Part shown: one piece after another, positions 34,917-44,497 of the stretch
How positions within the stretch are numbered: the stretch's first letter is position 1
How the letters are laid out: each line of letters opens with the position of its first letter
From: Virgibacillus ihumii
GTDB taxonomy: Bacteria; Bacillota; Bacilli; Bacillales; Amphibacillaceae
DNA: 64,000 bases
Direction: 5' to 3'
Assembly: GCF_902726655.1 (NCBI RefSeq)
Contig: NZ_CACVAN010000001.1
Location: 1,984,001 to 2,048,000, forward strand
Translations under genes and position numbers: made by a program
The notes under the pieces: model-generated
Database searches by the model: none
What the model was told of the DNA's origin: nothing
The model's input: only the letters and a program-made list of their open reading frames with translations

Positions 34917-35672
34917 TTAAAATTCACTTCCGTTTGCTAGATGACCCCCATCAATAACTAATGTAGTGCCGGTTATATAAGAAGCCTCTTTTGAAGCAAG
35001 AAAATACACTCCGTTTGCAACTTCATGTATGGTGCCCAACCTTTTCATAGGGGTCTTATCTGTGAGGTTTAGGTTCTTTTCCTTTTGTTTTAAATTACGA
35101 TCCAACGGAGTTTCAATAAAACCGGGTGCGACTGCATTCACACGGATATTCATTGCGGCCAATTCAACTGCCATAGACTGGGTTAGTAGGTTAATACCCG
35201 CCTTTGAGGAATTGTAATGTGTAAGTTTCGAGCTTCCTGAAAGACCATTTTTAGATGACATATTTATGATAGAACCACTAATCTTTGAATCTATCATTTT
35301 TTTTGCCAAAATTTGACTCAGTAAAAATGTGCCCCGAAGATTGACGTCTAAAATGTGATCCCAATTAGACAGAGGAATATCTATAAATGATTCCCTTACC
35401 GCCACCCCAGCATTATTGACTAATACATCTATCCCGTCCCAATAACTCCAAGCCCCATCAGCTGCTGCTTGTATCTTAACTTCATTCCTTAAATCACAAA
35501 GAACTGATTGAACACTTGGATTCAGGGACTTTAATTCCTCAATGGTATTGGTTAATGTTTCTTCATCTTTATCCAATAAAATTACCTTGGAACCCTTCGC
35601 TAAAAATTTCTCAGCAATTCCTTTACCAATTCCACTGGCGGCCCCTGTAACCAATACTCGCATTTCAGCCAA
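34917..35672 (-). CDS. Short-chain dehydrogenase/reductase (SDR)
   Basis: A classical SDR of about 251 aa: cofactor motif TGAASGIG, LVNNAGVAV, catalytic Ser in NMSSKNG, and YNSSK. An acidic residue after the second strand (LLDKDEE) indicates NAD rather than NADP. The TTG at 35672 has AGGTG six bases upstream; a GTG nine bases earlier is possible. Located between the dehydratase and the FAH hydrolase, it fits the oxidation of a 2-keto-3-deoxy-aldonate at C4, the role of KDF dehydrogenase in the non-phosphorylative fucose/rhamnose pathway. Confidence 0.87.
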   Translation of the reverse strand: MAEMRVLVTGAASGIGKGIAEKFLAKGSKVILLDKDEETLTNTIEELKSLNPSVQSVLCDLRNEVKIQAAADGAWSYWDGIDVLVNNAGVAVRESFIDIPLSNWDHILDVNLRGTFLLSQILAKKMIDSKISGSIINMSSKNGLSGSSKLTHYNSSKAGINLLTQSMAVELAAMNIRVNAVAPGFIETPLDRNLKQKEKNLNLTDKTPMKRLGTIHEVANGVYFLASKEASYITGTTLVIDGGHLANGSEF

Positions 35673-35691
35673 TACGTTCACCTGCCTTTAC

Positions 35692-36873
35692 TTAAGATTG
35701 AATACCGATTTCCACTCCTAAATAATTATGAATAAATTGCAAGTATACATTTATCGTTTTTTTTAGCTCATTTATTTCTACATATTCAACTTCGGCATGT
35801 GCTCTATTTTGATCAGGTCCATAGCAAATAGTTGGTATATCCATTTCATTTACAAAAATACCGGCATCCGTGACCAGCTTTTTACCTACAAGTGGTAGGT
35901 CAATACCTCTAACTTTCCTTACAGAATCTAAAAGCGCTTTAATTGTGTCATCTTCTTTCTTAATTCGATAACCATCCCTTACTTTTTTTATATCCAAATA
36001 TATTTTCACTCCGTGCTTATCACCAACTTTATTTAATATTTCTATCATTTGTTTTTGGACATCTTCAAAAGAATCATTCGGCCCATAACGCCGTACACCT
36101 TCTATAAAAGAATACTTCGGCATTTGATTATAGAAACTTCCACTTTGAACATTACCGATAAAGTAAGAACCATGACCAATGTCTTCAATTCTTTTCTCTT
36201 TAAGCTCTTCATTGGCTTGTTCCAAAGCCTGAACCACATCCGCCAAGACCGCTATAGGATGTGGTATGCTATCTGGTGTATACAACTGATGACTTGGCTC
36301 CCCATTCCTTTCAATAGTTATATTAAATGTAGCAGACCCCAACTGTGCAATAGTACATTCATACGTTGCACCTTCCATTACAATTGCAGCATCCGCTTCT
36401 AAATTAATTGTTTCACTCATGGCAAGCAGGTCCTCACCACGCCCGCCAGGACTCTCATGCATACTATTCGCTACAACAATGATTTCACCATCTACTGAAA
36501 TGTTGGAGTTTCTTAGAACTCTTGCAACTTCTAAAATACTAGCGAGGGACCCCTTCATATCACAAGTTCCTCTACCATAAATCTTTCCATTCTCAACATA
36601 AGGAGGATCGTGTTGAAGTGTGATAACATCCATATGCCCATTAAATATTAAAGTTTTTCCTTTTGACTCAGTATTTCCTTGATATCGACCAATCAATGTT
36701 GGGTTATTCTCAATAAACTCATGCTTTTCAACTGAAAATCCAGCTTCTTTTAATAATCTTTCATAAACTTCTGCAACCTCTATTGTATTTCCAGCTGTAT
36801 TTTGAATTTTAACCAAATCCAGGGTATTATTAATGACATGGTCCATATCAATCTGCTCAAACAAGCTCTTCAC
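35692..36873 (-). CDS. M20-family metallohydrolase (ArgE/DapE type)
   Basis: A 393-aa M20 enzyme with the zinc ligands H80 in FNGHMDV, D105 in GRGTCDMKGS, the base Glu and metal Glu in HESPGGRGEDLL and VMEGA, and a C-terminal His in NRAHAEVEYV. The GTG at 36873 has GGGAGG seven bases upstream. Family members remove acetyl, succinyl or aminoacyl groups from amines. In this cluster it could free the amino group of an N-acylated sugar acid before the class III aminotransferase acts. That is inference from gene order only. Confidence 0.85.
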   Translation of the reverse strand: MKSLFEQIDMDHVINNTLDLVKIQNTAGNTIEVAEVYERLLKEAGFSVEKHEFIENNPTLIGRYQGNTESKGKTLIFNGHMDVITLQHDPPYVENGKIYGRGTCDMKGSLASILEVARVLRNSNISVDGEIIVVANSMHESPGGRGEDLLAMSETINLEADAAIVMEGATYECTIAQLGSATFNITIERNGEPSHQLYTPDSIPHPIAVLADVVQALEQANEELKEKRIEDIGHGSYFIGNVQSGSFYNQMPKYSFIEGVRRYGPNDSFEDVQKQMIEILNKVGDKHGVKIYLDIKKVRDGYRIKKEDDTIKALLDSVRKVRGIDLPLVGKKLVTDAGIFVNEMDIPTICYGPDQNRAHAEVEYVEINELKKTINVYLQFIHNYLGVEIGIQS

Positions 36874-36896
36874 AGTTTTACCTCCCATTATACGGA

Positions 36897-37994
36897 TTAC
36901 CATGTGCGAACATCAGGTACTTCTACAGGTTTTCCTCCAGCAACAATCGAGTCTTCGGATAAAAGCCCTGGCAATGTAAACTCAAGTGCTTTATAGATAT
37001 CTATTTTTACTGGTTGGTTTTCACGGATACAATCAACAAAATCCTTTACCATAAAATAATCTGCACCCCAGTGATGAGATCCTTCCGCTTCTTGCGGAAA
37101 GTTAATTAATTCCCTAGGCAGGAACTCATCATATACATCCTTTAAATTCATCCAGGATTCACTTGATTCAGCGTAATCTTTGAGCCAGATTTTATGTTCT
37201 TCTCCGGGAATTCTTGGAGCTTCATAACACCCCTTAGTACCCTGTAACGAATAATACCCCATGTTATGCGGTCTGTTTGAAACCATATCCAATCTAATAT
37301 TAATTAATAAACCGCTTTCAGTTCTGCATAGCATAATTGTTGTATCATCGTTTTCGTATTCGGGCATTGTATGTGCTCCTGGCCCTATACAATTAACATA
37401 TTTAACTCGCTCACCGAACCAGGTTAAAGGTGGACCAAGGCTATGTGTACCGTATGTACAGCCCCTTTTACTCATCGTTTCCTTTCTGCGCCATGTCGGT
37501 TTCCCTTCATCGTCATAATGGAGATACGTAACATTATGCAAATATTCACCTTCAGCAAAATAAATCTGTCCAAATACTCCAGCCTTTACCATATTTTGAA
37601 TGGCAATATTCTCACGGATATAGCAGTAATTTTCAGCCAACATATATTGAGCTTTACTCATTTTTGCAGCATTAAGTAATGAATGACATTCATCAATTGA
37701 CGAAGCTGCTGTAACTTCAGACAACACATGTATATCCCGTTGTAGTGCCAATATTGCTTGTTGGGCGTGAAATTGTATTGGAGAAGCGATTACTACTGCA
37801 TCAATGCCGGTATCCAGTAAATCATTATAATCTGTTACTGCATGGTTAATAGGATACTTCTGGCAAAATGACTCTAAAGATTTTTCATCCGGATCCATTA
37901 CTGCTAATACTTCTGCATTTTTTACCTTACTGAAATCTTCATAAAAATGACTTCCTCTACTAGTTCCTGCTATACCAATTCGTAATTTACGCAT
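36897..37994 (-). CDS. Gfo/Idh/MocA-family oxidoreductase
   Basis: A 365-aa NAD(P)-dependent sugar dehydrogenase. The Rossmann domain starts RIGIAGTSRGSHFYEDF, with the family signature SEVTAASSIDECHSL in place of the usual EKP motif, and the C-terminal beta-sheet domain includes CTYGTHSLGPPLTWFG. The EKP lysine is replaced (LSEVTA), so catalysis may rely on other residues or the protein may not be a normal dehydrogenase. A possible role is oxidation of a sugar to a lactone or at C3. Confidence 0.82.
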   Translation of the reverse strand: MRKLRIGIAGTSRGSHFYEDFSKVKNAEVLAVMDPDEKSLESFCQKYPINHAVTDYNDLLDTGIDAVVIASPIQFHAQQAILALQRDIHVLSEVTAASSIDECHSLLNAAKMSKAQYMLAENYCYIRENIAIQNMVKAGVFGQIYFAEGEYLHNVTYLHYDDEGKPTWRRKETMSKRGCTYGTHSLGPPLTWFGERVKYVNCIGPGAHTMPEYENDDTTIMLCRTESGLLINIRLDMVSNRPHNMGYYSLQGTKGCYEAPRIPGEEHKIWLKDYAESSESWMNLKDVYDEFLPRELINFPQEAEGSHHWGADYFMVKDFVDCIRENQPVKIDIYKALEFTLPGLLSEDSIVAGGKPVEVPDVRTW

Positions 37995-38022
37995 CTACCT
38001 ATCTCCTTAATCATCTATAAAG

Positions 38023-39174
38023 TTAATGTTCAACTGATTGACGTTTTTCCCAACCATCTGAGAAAAGAGGTAAAAAGTTATTAGGATTATATGGATGTTG
38101 CTCCACAACATCCATATTTAATTCGGCACCCCATCCAGGTCTTTCACTGACAGTAATATATCCATCTTCAATTTTTACTGGATGGTTCAATATCCGCTGT
38201 GTCCAATCAACATTGAAATCATCAAATACCTCATGAAGGTAAAAATTAGGGATTGCCGTGTTTAAATGCGCACATACCAGTGAACAAAGTGGACCTTGTG
38301 CACTATGTGGTGCTGTTACACCATTATTAGCATGAGTCATTGCTGAAATTTGTTTAGCAGCACTTATTCCTAAATACTGAGGTTCCAACTGGATAATATG
38401 AACCGCATTATGGGCCAACAGTTCCGAGAACTGCTCCCGGCAATAGTAATCCTCTCCGCAAGCTATAGGAACCGGACTTCTCTTCGCAACTTCAACCATA
38501 GATGAAATCTTTTGTGGAGGTACTGGCGCTTCAAACCATGTAGGTCTATACGTTTTCATTTCATCCGCAAATTGTAATGCAGTATGAACGCTGAATCGAT
38601 TATGTCCTTCTATTAAAATATCAACATTTTCTCCTACCGCTTCCCTAACAGCTGCAATAATTTCAATTGCATAACCAAATTCTTTTTGATCCACCACTCT
38701 CCATGCCGAACCAAAGGGGTCAAACTTCAAAGCAGTATAACCCTTGTTTATTACTTTTTTTGCATTATCATAAAAGTTTTCCGGTGTACGTGCGGAACGA
38801 TACCATCCATTAGCATAGGCTCGTAACCTTGGTTGGGCTTTACCACCCAATAATTTATATACTGGAACACCTAATGATTTACCCATAATATCCCAGCAGC
38901 CATATTCAATACCGGAAAGAGCAGCGCCCTGAATTTGCCCGCCATCGGAATAATAGTCACGAAATAGACTTAAGGAAATACGCTCAACGTCAAACGGATC
39001 CATTCCAATAACTAATCGTTTTAATTCATGAACCGCTGCCTCTGTTGTTTTTGCGAAACCATTAAGTGTTGCTTCCCCCAAACCAGTTATTCCCTCATCA
39101 GTTTCAACCTGTGTAAATACCCAATTTTTCCAATTATTACCGACTATATATGTTTTCACATCTGTTATTTTCAT
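38023..39174 (-). CDS. Enolase-superfamily dehydratase (mandelate racemase/galactonate dehydratase type)
   Basis: A 383-aa enolase-superfamily member with N-terminal capping domain and TIM barrel. Metal ligands are seen in LIEGHNRF, TWFEAPVPP and IACGEDYYC; APHSAQGPL holds a His positioned like the barrel general base. The E-G-H motif instead of D-x-H at the first metal position is unusual compared with galactonate and mannonate dehydratases. The ATG at 39174 has GAGGAGG upstream. Such enzymes dehydrate aldonates to 2-keto-3-deoxy acids, which fits the SDR and FAH hydrolase downstream. A cycloisomerase or racemase role is possible. Confidence 0.87.
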   Translation of the reverse strand: MKITDVKTYIVGNNWKNWVFTQVETDEGITGLGEATLNGFAKTTEAAVHELKRLVIGMDPFDVERISLSLFRDYYSDGGQIQGAALSGIEYGCWDIMGKSLGVPVYKLLGGKAQPRLRAYANGWYRSARTPENFYDNAKKVINKGYTALKFDPFGSAWRVVDQKEFGYAIEIIAAVREAVGENVDILIEGHNRFSVHTALQFADEMKTYRPTWFEAPVPPQKISSMVEVAKRSPVPIACGEDYYCREQFSELLAHNAVHIIQLEPQYLGISAAKQISAMTHANNGVTAPHSAQGPLCSLVCAHLNTAIPNFYLHEVFDDFNVDWTQRILNHPVKIEDGYITVSERPGWGAELNMDVVEQHPYNPNNFLPLFSDGWEKRQSVEH

Positions 39175-39198
39175 AGAATCCTCCTCTATAATTTTCAC

Positions 39199-40488
39199 CT
39201 ACAAAATTTCTAGCAAGACCTCTTCAATAGCTTCAAGTGTTTGGTCAATTTCTTTATTCGTATGGCTGTAACTAATATGATTCCGCTTTAGATTCATAGG
39301 CATTTTGAATATACCTTTTTCCAGCAGCTTTTTTCGATAAACGACGTAGAGTTTACTATCATTTTTCTGTAAATCTCCATATTTTTTTGGCAAGGAATCC
39401 ATAAAATATGTTGTCCATACAGAACCAACCCCCGCCACGACTGCATTAATGCCCAGACGCTTGTGAATCTCTTCAATTCCTGAACGCATCCGATTACCCA
39501 ATTCAAAAATGTGCTCATGTACCGGTTCATTTTCCATCATTTCAATTGTAGCAAGAGATGCGGCTGTTCCAACCGCATGGCCATTATAAGTTCCAGCAAA
39601 CCATACATCTCCCCCAGGCTGAGTATTAAAACGGGACATATACTCTTTCTTTCCGGCCACCGCAGCAATCGGGTATCCATTTGCCATTGCTTTCCCTAGC
39701 GTAGTCAGGTCAGGTGTTACTCCGCTAATCTTTTGAAATCCTCCAATACTATGCCGAAAACCCGTAATAACTTCATCAAAAATGAGAAGTACATTGTATT
39801 CATCGCAGAGCCTTTTTAGGCCTGCTAAAAAACCATCTTCCGGTAGTACACACCCGATATTGTGGGGAATCGGCTCAATTATCATTGCTGCCACTTGATC
39901 TCGATTTTTTATAAGCGTTTCTTCCACATGTTCCAAATCATTAAATGTACAAACCAATGTATTATCAATTGCCTCGTCTAACATCCCGGCGGAACCAGGA
40001 TCACGTTTCCCAATTTTATCCCATTCACTGAGCATATTTCGTGCCACATAATCATGCCAGCCATGGTAACAGCCTTGGAATTTGATTAGCTTTGTCTTTT
40101 CAGTAATTGCCCGGGCCAACCTAATTGCGTGATATGTGGCCTCTGAACCGGAATTACAGAACAAAACCTGTTCAGAAGACGGAACATGAGCACATATTTT
40201 TTTACTAAGCTCAATCTCCAAATCGGTTGTCCCTACACCGAATAAATCCGTACGGGATATTGATTCTATTACCTTGTCATTAACATATGGATGATTATGC
40301 CCTAAAACAAATGGGCCAAAGGCGGCCTGGTAATCAATGTATTTATTTCCTTCAACATCTTTTATATATGCTCCTTCTGCGTGCGTGAAAATTAGATGGG
40401 GATCAACATTTCGAATAGATGTATGAACCCCTCCCGGAGAATATACATTTGCCTCTTGATATAATTGGTCATTCGTTTGCTTAATCAT
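39199..40488 (-). CDS. Class III aminotransferase (glutamate-1-semialdehyde aminomutase-like)
   Basis: A 429-aa fold-type I PLP enzyme. K266 in TLGKAMANG is the Schiff-base lysine, D238 in IFDEVITGFR contacts the cofactor and FCNSGSEATYHAIRLARA binds phosphate. It resembles HemL but is not in a haem gene context, so it is a catabolic paralogue. The ATG at 40488 has GGAGG eight bases upstream. It is followed after 24 bases by the dehydratase. An amino sugar acid or omega-amino acid is a reasonable substrate class, especially with an M20 deacylase in the same operon. Confidence 0.87.
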   Translation of the reverse strand: MIKQTNDQLYQEANVYSPGGVHTSIRNVDPHLIFTHAEGAYIKDVEGNKYIDYQAAFGPFVLGHNHPYVNDKVIESISRTDLFGVGTTDLEIELSKKICAHVPSSEQVLFCNSGSEATYHAIRLARAITEKTKLIKFQGCYHGWHDYVARNMLSEWDKIGKRDPGSAGMLDEAIDNTLVCTFNDLEHVEETLIKNRDQVAAMIIEPIPHNIGCVLPEDGFLAGLKRLCDEYNVLLIFDEVITGFRHSIGGFQKISGVTPDLTTLGKAMANGYPIAAVAGKKEYMSRFNTQPGGDVWFAGTYNGHAVGTAASLATIEMMENEPVHEHIFELGNRMRSGIEEIHKRLGINAVVAGVGSVWTTYFMDSLPKKYGDLQKNDSKLYVVYRKKLLEKGIFKMPMNLKRNHISYSHTNKEIDQTLEAIEEVLLEIL

Positions 40489-40504
40489 AAGAAAAACCTC
40501 CATT

Positions 40505-41278
40505 TTAAAATTTGTCTTGATTAATCTTTTGAGCTCCTAACTCTTTAGAGATATTTCCTGCGGTGTTCTGTAAACGATTAATCAGGTCAACATTCCAAAC
40601 ATCAAGCATCGATGAATGTCCTACTACGCTTACCGAAGCTACAACTTTTCTTCCGTTAAATACTGGAGCACCTAAACATTTCACCCCTATCTCCCCCTCT
40701 TCATCTTCAATTGCGTACCCCCTTTCACGAATCTTTAATAATACTTGTTTAAATTCTTTTAAATCCGTTATGGTATTCGGTGTATGCTTAGTCAAGCCCT
40801 TTGCGGCAATAATATTATTTAGTTCGTCTTCATCTAAATAAGCTGCAATCACCTTACCTAAACTTGTTATATGGAATTCTGACCTTAAACCGGGATACGT
40901 GGAAAACCGAATAAAAGTATTCGGTTCAACTTTATCTACATACAGTAACTCACCTTCATCCAAAACTCCCAAATGAACCGTATAGCCGGTAATTTCCATT
41001 AATTTTTCTAGATGCGACCTTGCGACCTTGACAATGTCTACTTCTGAAATATAGGCCATTCCCAGTTCATAAAGCTTCACACCAATTTTGTATTCACCAT
41101 GATCGTTCTTTTTAACGATGTCATATTCTTCAAGTACCTTTAAAATTGAAAACACTGTTGTCTTAGAAATACCCAATTCTCTGTGTACCTCAGTAACTGA
41201 ATAATTTTTTTGAGGCGTTGCTATCAAATTTAATATCGCTATTGATTTTTCCAAAGCCGGGACATTGTATTTTGACAT
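40505..41278 (-). CDS. IclR-family transcriptional regulator
   Basis: A 257-aa IclR-type protein. The N-terminal winged helix (ALEKSIAILNLIA, VTEVHRELGISKTTVFSILKVLEEYDIV, residues 8-58) is followed by the GAF-like effector domain (75-250) with FRSTY-like segment TFIRFSTYPGLRSEFHITSLGKV and the conserved C-terminal VKCLGAPVFNGRKVVASVSV. It is embedded in the operon between the first importer and the catabolic enzymes. It is the only obvious regulator of this 16-kb cluster and may bind the palindrome at 45409-45428. Confidence 0.9.
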   Translation of the reverse strand: MSKYNVPALEKSIAILNLIATPQKNYSVTEVHRELGISKTTVFSILKVLEEYDIVKKNDHGEYKIGVKLYELGMAYISEVDIVKVARSHLEKLMEITGYTVHLGVLDEGELLYVDKVEPNTFIRFSTYPGLRSEFHITSLGKVIAAYLDEDELNNIIAAKGLTKHTPNTITDLKEFKQVLLKIRERGYAIEDEEGEIGVKCLGAPVFNGRKVVASVSVVGHSSMLDVWNVDLINRLQNTAGNISKELGAQKINQDKF

Positions 41279-41321
41279 TAACTATCCATCCTTCATTAAG
41301 AGTAAATAAGTAGTATTTTAT

Positions 41322-42143
41322 TTATTTTGTTGATCCAGCTGTTATACCGCTTACAATATAACGTTGGGTAAAGATAAATATTAATATAATTGGAAGTGTA
41401 GAAATTGCTGACAGCGCCATAAGTTCAGCCCAATTTGTGCCAAACTGACCAACAAACTGTCTCATTCCAAGTGTTATCGGCCACATCTCACTTTGTTTGA
41501 GCATTGTCAATGAATATAAAAATTCACCCCAGGCCAACAAAAAGCTAAATGATGCACAAGTGAGAACTCCTGGCTTTGCGAGTGGTAAAATGATTCGAAC
41601 AAACGCCCCCCAGCGGGAACAACCATCAATAGTTGCAGCATCTTCCAAATCTTTCGGTATTGTTAGGAAATAAGTACGTAATACCAAAATGACAAAAGGC
41701 AGCGATAATGTCATGTTGGCAATAATTACCCCCAGATAAGTATTTAGAAGGTTCATTTTTGCAAACATTGTATAAAGCGGCAACGCCAACATATTACTTG
41801 GGAACATCTGGGTTACCAACACAAATAGTAAAAATAACGTAATACCTTTCATTTTTTTCCTTGCAATAGCATAAGCTGCCGGCGTTCCTAAAATCAGCGT
41901 GCCAATCATAGCTCCCAGGCTGATAATCATGCTATTTTTAAAATAAATAAATACATTAATATCGTTTTGAGCAAACAAACGACTATAAGCATCAAAAGTA
42001 ATATCCTTGGGTATAAGAGTTGGATCACCAAATATTTCGGATGTCGATTTTAACGATGAAATAACCATCCAATAAATAGGAAACAGAAATGTTAAAACAA
42101 TTAACAAGCCTATACATGATAAAATCCATTTTTTCCTTTCCAC
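41322..42143 (-). CDS. Carbohydrate ABC transporter permease, MalG type
   Basis: A 273-aa permease with six spans and the loop DLEDAATIDGCSRWGAFVRIILPLAKPG. It starts with GTG that shares one base with the TAG stop of the MalF-type gene, and GGAGG lies nine bases upstream, so the pair is translationally coupled. It belongs to the first importer of the cluster. Confidence 0.9.
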   Translation of the reverse strand: MERKKWILSCIGLLIVLTFLFPIYWMVISSLKSTSEIFGDPTLIPKDITFDAYSRLFAQNDINVFIYFKNSMIISLGAMIGTLILGTPAAYAIARKKMKGITLFLLFVLVTQMFPSNMLALPLYTMFAKMNLLNTYLGVIIANMTLSLPFVILVLRTYFLTIPKDLEDAATIDGCSRWGAFVRIILPLAKPGVLTCASFSFLLAWGEFLYSLTMLKQSEMWPITLGMRQFVGQFGTNWAELMALSAISTLPIILIFIFTQRYIVSGITAGSTK

Positions 42144-43090
42144 TACATGGTGTCCTCCTTCCTAATCAAATACAAATACACTAGTGCGATAGCTCCAATT
42201 ATAAAAAATGATATATTTGAAAGTGCAGCGCCTTCTCCAAATCGATACATACTGAATGATAACTCGTACGCCAAGAAAGGAATCACTTGTGTTGAATTAG
42301 CAGGACCGCCAGCAGTCATAATATAAATTAAATCAAAGACCTTAAAAGTAAAGATAACTCCCAACATAAGCAATACCAAAAGGGTTGGCCGCATCAAAGG
42401 CAATGTGATATATACAAATTGTTGCATTTTATTGGCCCCATCAATTTTTGCCGCTTCATATGTTGGTTCGGGAAGACCTTGTAAACCTGATAATAGAATA
42501 ACCATACTAAAAGGAATACTGATCCAAATATTAGCAACTATAATACTTGCAAGAGCAGTATCTGTATTTGTCAACCAATAAATAGGTTCAGAGATGACAC
42601 CTGTATTCATTAGCAATTCATTAATAACTCCATTATCTCCACTTAACATCCATTGAAATATAGTACCGACAATAATAATTGGAGTCATCCAAGCAATTAA
42701 TAATATAGATCTCATCCATCGACTACCAGGAAATGTTTTGTTAAAAAAAAGTGCAAATGCAAATCCAATTCCTGTTGAAAAAATGATGGTGGCAAATGTG
42801 AATATAAGTGAGTTTATTAATGCTGTGTTGAATAATTGGTCATTTATAACAGTAATATAATTTCTTAAACCGACAAATGGTTGCTCCCCCTGAATGAGAT
42901 TGCTGATATTAATTTCACGAAAGCTTAAATTAATGTTATATAAAATCGGATATACTAAAAAAACAAGCAAAAATATACCAGCTGGAAGCAAAAAGGTATA
43001 ATCTTTTCCTTTTTTTAAAAAGTTACGGAACCGTTTTGCAGAACTTTTATTACCTGAAATAGAGTTTTGTCGATCTAATATTTTTGCCAC
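42143..43090 (-). CDS. Carbohydrate ABC transporter permease, MalF type
   Basis: A 315-aa permease with a charged N-terminal stretch and six spans. The ATPase-contact loop is PTYEAAKIDGANKMQQFVYITLPLMRPTL. The GTG at 43090 with GAGGAG upstream is preferred to a GTG nine bases earlier that overlaps the ribosome site. It pairs with the MalG-type protein and the lipoprotein encoded upstream. Confidence 0.89.
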   Translation of the reverse strand: MAKILDRQNSISGNKSSAKRFRNFLKKGKDYTFLLPAGIFLLVFLVYPILYNINLSFREINISNLIQGEQPFVGLRNYITVINDQLFNTALINSLIFTFATIIFSTGIGFAFALFFNKTFPGSRWMRSILLIAWMTPIIIVGTIFQWMLSGDNGVINELLMNTGVISEPIYWLTNTDTALASIIVANIWISIPFSMVILLSGLQGLPEPTYEAAKIDGANKMQQFVYITLPLMRPTLLVLLMLGVIFTFKVFDLIYIMTAGGPANSTQVIPFLAYELSFSMYRFGEGAALSNISFFIIGAIALVYLYLIRKEDTM

Positions 43091-43130
43091 AATTAGCACT
43101 CCTCATAAATCATTCATTACGTATACTCTT

Positions 43131-43159
43131 AACCCTATAGAGGGGTTTCTTATAGGGTT
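43131..43159. other. Intra-operon stem-loop between binding protein and permease genes
   Basis: AACCCTATA (43131-43139) and TATAGGGTT (43151-43159) form a 9-bp stem with an 11-base loop, without a T-run. Such hairpins after binding-protein genes often stabilise that part of the mRNA and raise its expression over the permeases. Confidence 0.5.
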
Positions 43160-43180
43160 AATGAGTACAACTTTACAAAT

Positions 43181-44407
43181 TTAGTTTTCTTCCAAAATAG
43201 GAGTAATTGTATTGCTAGCCTTTTTTAACGCTTCTTTTGCCGTCGCGCCCCCTACCAAAGCATCTTGTATAGCGGTATAAATGGCTGTATTTATTTCATT
43301 ATGATTTTGACCCCAGCCATATCCTTGTGATGTTTTTATCACTTCTGCAAAGGTTTTTCTTACATTGTTCTCTTGAAAATAAGGCTTATTGGCAATCTTA
43401 CTGCCTGATGGATAATTCCCTGTAGCTTTCAGCCATTCCATTTGTCTTTCTGGTTCGAGCATGAATTCGATAAATTTCCATGACTCTTCCACATTTTGTC
43501 CCTTACCTATTGCAATACTTTCTCCTCCAATTACCGAGGAATACTCCTTGTCTTTTGGTATTTTTGCAACTGACCAATTTAAATCTGGTGCTTCAGCATT
43601 TATTACCGGGATCATCCAGGAACCACCAATCATCATTGCAGCTTTTCCTGTATAAAAATCAACATTAATATCCTGTAATTCCTCATTAACCACTTCTTTG
43701 GACATAAGGTTTTTTTCATACATGTTTTCCCATAATTTAAGTGCACTAATGGCTTCTGAACTTTCCAGATCTCCAACATCACTGCCTGTTGACCACAAGA
43801 ATGGTATCCATGAAGCAGTACCATGTTGTGAATTATGAGCAGATGCTGCAAATCCATAGCGGTTTTCGGTTGTTAATTCCTGAGCCATCTGCGTTAATTC
43901 ACCCCAGTTAGTTGGCGGCTCCTTAATTAAGTCAGTGTTATAAAACAGCGCCACTGCATTTGTATGAAGGGGCAAGCCATAGAATTTCCCATCCACTTTG
44001 TGAATCTCAATAATATTTTCATACATGCTTTCAGCTTCCCCTGAATTTTTTACTTTCTCGGAGATATCCTCAAGAATACCTGATTTTGCATAAAATTGGA
44101 CTTCATTTATACCTCCAATAATTAAGTCAGGGAGATCACCGCCGGTCGCCCCAATTAATAGTTGTTGAGTCAATTCGCTATAAGGTACATAGGTAAGTTC
44201 AATGTCAATTTTAGAATGGGTTTTGTTGAATTCTTCAACATACTTTTTCAAAGTGGATTCAAGATTATCTGTCCAATAGTGCCATAAATCTAATGTTACT
44301 TTTCCGTTCGAAGATTTACCTTCTGACTGAGATTGTCCATTACAGCCAATTAGTATCGTGCTTAAAATTATTAGAAGAGAAACAAACAAAATCAGTTTTC
44401 GTTTCAT
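43181..44407 (-). CDS. Sugar ABC transporter substrate-binding lipoprotein
   Basis: A 408-aa family 1 binding protein. The signal peptide ends in the lipobox ILIGC (C22); a Ser/Gly linker is followed by VTLDLWHYWTDNLESTLKKYVEEFNKTHSKIDIEL. The ATG at 44407 has AGGGG eight bases upstream. It follows the lactonase gene by about 90 bases that contain a cre-like box, so it may have its own promoter as well as read-through. Ligand is unknown, presumably the acid-sugar precursor handled by the enzymes downstream. Confidence 0.9.
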   Translation of the reverse strand: MKRKLILFVSLLIILSTILIGCNGQSQSEGKSSNGKVTLDLWHYWTDNLESTLKKYVEEFNKTHSKIDIELTYVPYSELTQQLLIGATGGDLPDLIIGGINEVQFYAKSGILEDISEKVKNSGEAESMYENIIEIHKVDGKFYGLPLHTNAVALFYNTDLIKEPPTNWGELTQMAQELTTENRYGFAASAHNSQHGTASWIPFLWSTGSDVGDLESSEAISALKLWENMYEKNLMSKEVVNEELQDINVDFYTGKAAMMIGGSWMIPVINAEAPDLNWSVAKIPKDKEYSSVIGGESIAIGKGQNVEESWKFIEFMLEPERQMEWLKATGNYPSGSKIANKPYFQENNVRKTFAEVIKTSQGYGWGQNHNEINTAIYTAIQDALVGGATAKEALKKASNTITPILEEN

Positions 44408-44460
44408 TTTCAACACCCCTGTTTTTAATCTTTCTTACCCTTTCAACCCTGTTCCACCTT

Positions 44461-44474
44461 ATAAAACGCTTACA
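44461..44474. promoter_or_regulatory. cre-like box upstream of the binding-protein gene
   Basis: On the minus strand TGTAAGCGTTTTAT matches TGWAANCGNTNWCA at 12 of 14 positions. It lies 54 bases before the binding-protein start. Confidence 0.4.
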
Positions 44475-44497
44475 TTTTGTCAATTTCTATAATTGTA

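Noticed and set aside
39199..40488. HemL (haem biosynthesis) for the class III aminotransferase
   Set aside because: No other haem genes are near and the operon is catabolic with importers and an IclR regulator. A catabolic paralogue is more likely.
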